NCBI GenBank assembly: GCA_019745155.1
Contig: JAIETM010000004.1
Coordinates: 124,001-188,000 of the forward strand
Reading direction: 5' to 3'
Source of the DNA: Chitinophagaceae bacterium
GTDB lineage: Bacteria; Bacteroidota; Bacteroidia; Chitinophagales; Chitinophagaceae
DNA length: 64,000 nt
The stretch's first letter is position 1. Every line of letters begins with the position of its first letter. A program made the position numbers and the translations under genes. The notes beneath the pieces are model-generated. The model saw nothing but the letters and a program-made list of their open reading frames with translations. It searched no databases and was not told where the DNA came from. Shown here piece after piece: positions 62,519 to 64,000 of this stretch.

Positions 62519-63151
62519 TTAGTCTTTTCTAATCCACTCAAAGAAATTACGGTTGATTTGTATCCAACCATTCTTCTCCATCTTCTTCATTAATCTACTG
62601 ATGACTTCTCGAGAAGTATTCAAATCCGAAGCAATCTCCTGATGCGTTAGTTTAACATGATTACCAAACTGCTTTACCTGTCTGCGCAGGTAAAATTCCA
62701 GTCTTTCATCCATATTCTTAAAAGCAATTTCATTAATCGTGTTTAGCAACTCCTCATATCTTGACCGATAGGTCTTGATCACAAAGTAGTGCCAGCTCTT
62801 ATACTTAGCCAACCAGCTATCCATAAACTGCAAGGGAATGGTTAAAATCACCACATCCGTTAGGGTTCTGGCCATTACCTGACTAGTTTCTTGCGCGTAA
62901 GTACATACCATGGAAACGGCACAGGCCTGACCGGGTTGCAGGTGATAGATCAAAAACTCATTACCCGTTTCATCTTCTTGATAGAGTTTTACAACACCTT
63001 CCAGCACCATCATCGTAGATCGGATGGTCTGGCCGATGCGCAATAATGTGGAACCTGCAGGATACTCTTTTAGCTCCGCATGCGCCAATAACTCATCATA
63101 CAATTCAGGTTCTAAGCCGGGGAACGATATTTTCAGTTGCTCCAGTGTCAT
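62519..63151 (-). CDS. Crp/Fnr-family transcription regulator
   Basis: Encodes 210 residues from ATG 63151; a TTG at 63157 is possible but less likely. N-terminal cyclic-nucleotide-binding-type beta-roll (LRIGQTIRSTMMVLEGVVKL) with a C-x5-C pair in GQACAVSMVCTYAQ near residue 78-84, a dimer helix and a C-terminal winged helix with recognition helix TSREVISRLMKKME. The Arg-Glu and later Arg of that helix match the residues with which E. coli CRP reads TGTGA, fitting the boxes found upstream of four genes here. The two Cys make redox or persulfide sensing plausible; there is no FNR-type four-Cys cluster. Confidence 0.92.
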   Translation of the reverse strand: MTLEQLKISFPGLEPELYDELLAHAELKEYPAGSTLLRIGQTIRSTMMVLEGVVKLYQEDETGNEFLIYHLQPGQACAVSMVCTYAQETSQVMARTLTDVVILTIPLQFMDSWLAKYKSWHYFVIKTYRSRYEELLNTINEIAFKNMDERLEFYLRRQVKQFGNHVKLTHQEIASDLNTSREVISRLMKKMEKNGWIQINRNFFEWIRKD

Positions 63152-63196
63152 GAACAATCCATTACTTGATTAAATAACTAGCAGAACAAACCACTG

Positions 63197-63243
63197 CAAA
63201 TAACGTTGCACCAACCATCAGCAGTTGTGACAAATGTCACAAC
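63197..63243 (-). promoter_or_regulatory. Crp-type box and -7 element before the Crp/Fnr gene (autoregulation)
   Basis: GTTGTGAC-AAAT-GTCACAAC (63224-63243) contains a perfect TGTGA-N6-TCACA (63226-63241). GTTATTTG on the - strand (63204-63197) ends 36.5 bases from the box centre. The palindrome begins 3 bases after the soxB stop and could also form a 3' hairpin for that transcript. Confidence 0.72.
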
Positions 63244-63246
63244 CAA

Positions 63247-64000
63247 TTACTTGAAAGTGTATCCCACACCCTGTAATTGTGTTAATAATGTATTAGGTGC
63301 GTCTGTGGCAGTACATCTACCCTCCAATTTGGGCGATACAGGAGAATGGATTTTCAAGTATTCTTCCATAATACTGTGCAAACTGGCACCTAAGCGCTTG
63401 GGTGCTTTTACCCCTTCTACGCGACAAATCGTTGTATCAGGATCACCTTCTCGCTCACAGGCAACAAAACTGTATTCCTTATCCATCACTACTGGCTGCC
63501 CCTTCACTTTTATCCAATTCACACGCTTACCAAGGACATTACCAATGGTAAAATTCACTTCCATGCCATTGAAGCGCACTACCCATCCACCGAAACGCTT
63601 TGATGGATCTTTTGCAAAAGCATTCTGCAATTCTTTCTCCATCCAATCCCACAACTGCTTACCTGTTATGATACCCGTCTTTGCTTCACTATCCACCGGC
63701 AACATATTCCATAAATAGTCAACAGTAATTTCTGCTTCTCCTTTTACCGGATCTGGCACCAAGGGCGGACAAAAACGGAATCCATTACTCAAAGCAATAT
63801 CTGGCTGAAACTTCCACATGATGGCATCTGTAATCAGGTTATCCATGGGTGTTTCAATCACATAATAGCGCACCAGCGGTGTTTTGGTTTTGCCAATCAC
63901 CCTGTTCAGTTCTTTTGCATAAGGCGCGCGTGCAGCAGCTACCAGTTTGGTCATTTCTGGATCTGGCTTGTCCACTGCTGGATCCACCTCCAACAGTTGA
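63247..64000 (-). CDS. soxB: SoxB-like thiosulfohydrolase, C-terminal part (start off right edge)
   Basis: Open to the window end; about 250 codons are visible. The region is the 5'-nucleotidase C-terminal domain as found in SoxB: ETPMDNLITDAIMWKFQPD, ALSNGFRFCPPLVP, DYLWNMLPVDSEAKTGIITG, GGWVVRFNGMEVNFTIGN and the SoxB-like end YLKIHSPVSPKLEGRCTATDA. SoxB releases sulfate from Cys-bound thiosulfate on SoxYZ using two manganese ions; those N-terminal ligands are outside the window. A general 5'-nucleotidase is the alternative, but the end motif and the sulfur neighbours favour SoxB. Confidence 0.78.
   Translation of the reverse strand, partial: QLLEVDPAVDKPDPEMTKLVAAARAPYAKELNRVIGKTKTPLVRYYVIETPMDNLITDAIMWKFQPDIALSNGFRFCPPLVPDPVKGEAEITVDYLWNMLPVDSEAKTGIITGKQLWDWMEKELQNAFAKDPSKRFGGWVVRFNGMEVNFTIGNVLGKRVNWIKVKGQPVVMDKEYSFVACEREGDPDTTICRVEGVKAPKRLGASLHSIMEEYLKIHSPVSPKLEGRCTATDAPNTLLTQLQGVGYTFK

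Noticed and set aside
1-64000. CRISPR arrays, tRNA/rRNA genes, toxin-antitoxin or phage modules
   Set aside because: Looked for short spaced repeats, RNA gene landmarks and typical gene pairs; none found by reading.

Overview
The window reads as a chromosomal segment of a Bacteroidota member, most likely of the family Chitinophagaceae (a Sediminibacterium-like organism is my best guess, from recall of protein style, not from a search). Support from the sequence: a SusC/SusD pair with STN domain, FecR anti-sigma and ECF sigma; a type IX secretion type-B C-terminal domain; paired DUF1573 proteins; TAnnTTTG-type -7 promoter boxes; and AT-leaning, densely packed genes. I see no tRNA, rRNA, CRISPR array, insertion sequence or phage gene. 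No gene-free stretch exceeds about 200 bases.

Layout. 1-9006 is mixed housekeeping: a fused alpha/beta E1 2-oxoacid dehydrogenase cut by the left edge, two DUF1573 secreted proteins, a PLP aminotransferase, a head-GIN/DUF2807 protein, an ammonium transporter and a large PKD-type surface protein. After a secreted VOC-fold protein (9007-10128), 10267-24958 is an exopolysaccharide cluster, nearly all on the + strand: response regulator, pseudo-receiver/sugar-phosphate transferase fusion, half-size TolC-like protein, Wzc/GumC-like protein with degenerate kinase motifs, GT2, FkbM methyltransferase, a 48-residue membrane ORF, Wzy/ligase, GT4, GT8, one antisense GT2, a Wzx flippase and two more GT2 enzymes.

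24959-54426 is a roughly 29 kb polysaccharide utilisation locus (PUL) on the - strand. It begins with ECF sigma, FecR, SusC, SusD and a LamG lipoprotein. An intrinsic terminator follows. Then come an FG-GAP/CRTAC lipoprotein, two GH30, three tandem GH144, an exo/endonuclease-phosphatase-fold hydrolase, a Gfo/Idh/MocA oxidoreductase, a GMC oxidoreductase, a DoxX-GH43 in-frame fusion, an SGNH hydrolase and two GH3. GH144 is known as endo-beta-1,2-glucanase; with GH30 (beta-1,6-type), GH3 beta-glucosidases and possible phosphodiesterase and esterase activities, the set fits a branched, substituted beta-1,2-glucan such as bacterial osmoregulated periplasmic glucan. That substrate is an inference.

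54546-64000 is a sulfur-oxidation/persulfide cluster on the - strand: MFS transporter, TsdA-like di-haem cytochrome, two YeeE/YedE half-transporters, an outer-membrane porin, two rhodaneses, an ETHE1-like persulfide dioxygenase with two rhodanese domains, TauE/SafE exporter, a Crp/Fnr regulator and the C-terminal part of SoxB. Four promoters in this block carry a Crp-type palindrome (TGTGA-N6-TCACA or close variants), each centred exactly 36.5 bases before the last base of a -7-like box. This points to one local regulon run by the Crp/Fnr protein and is the sharpest unexplained regulatory pattern in the window.
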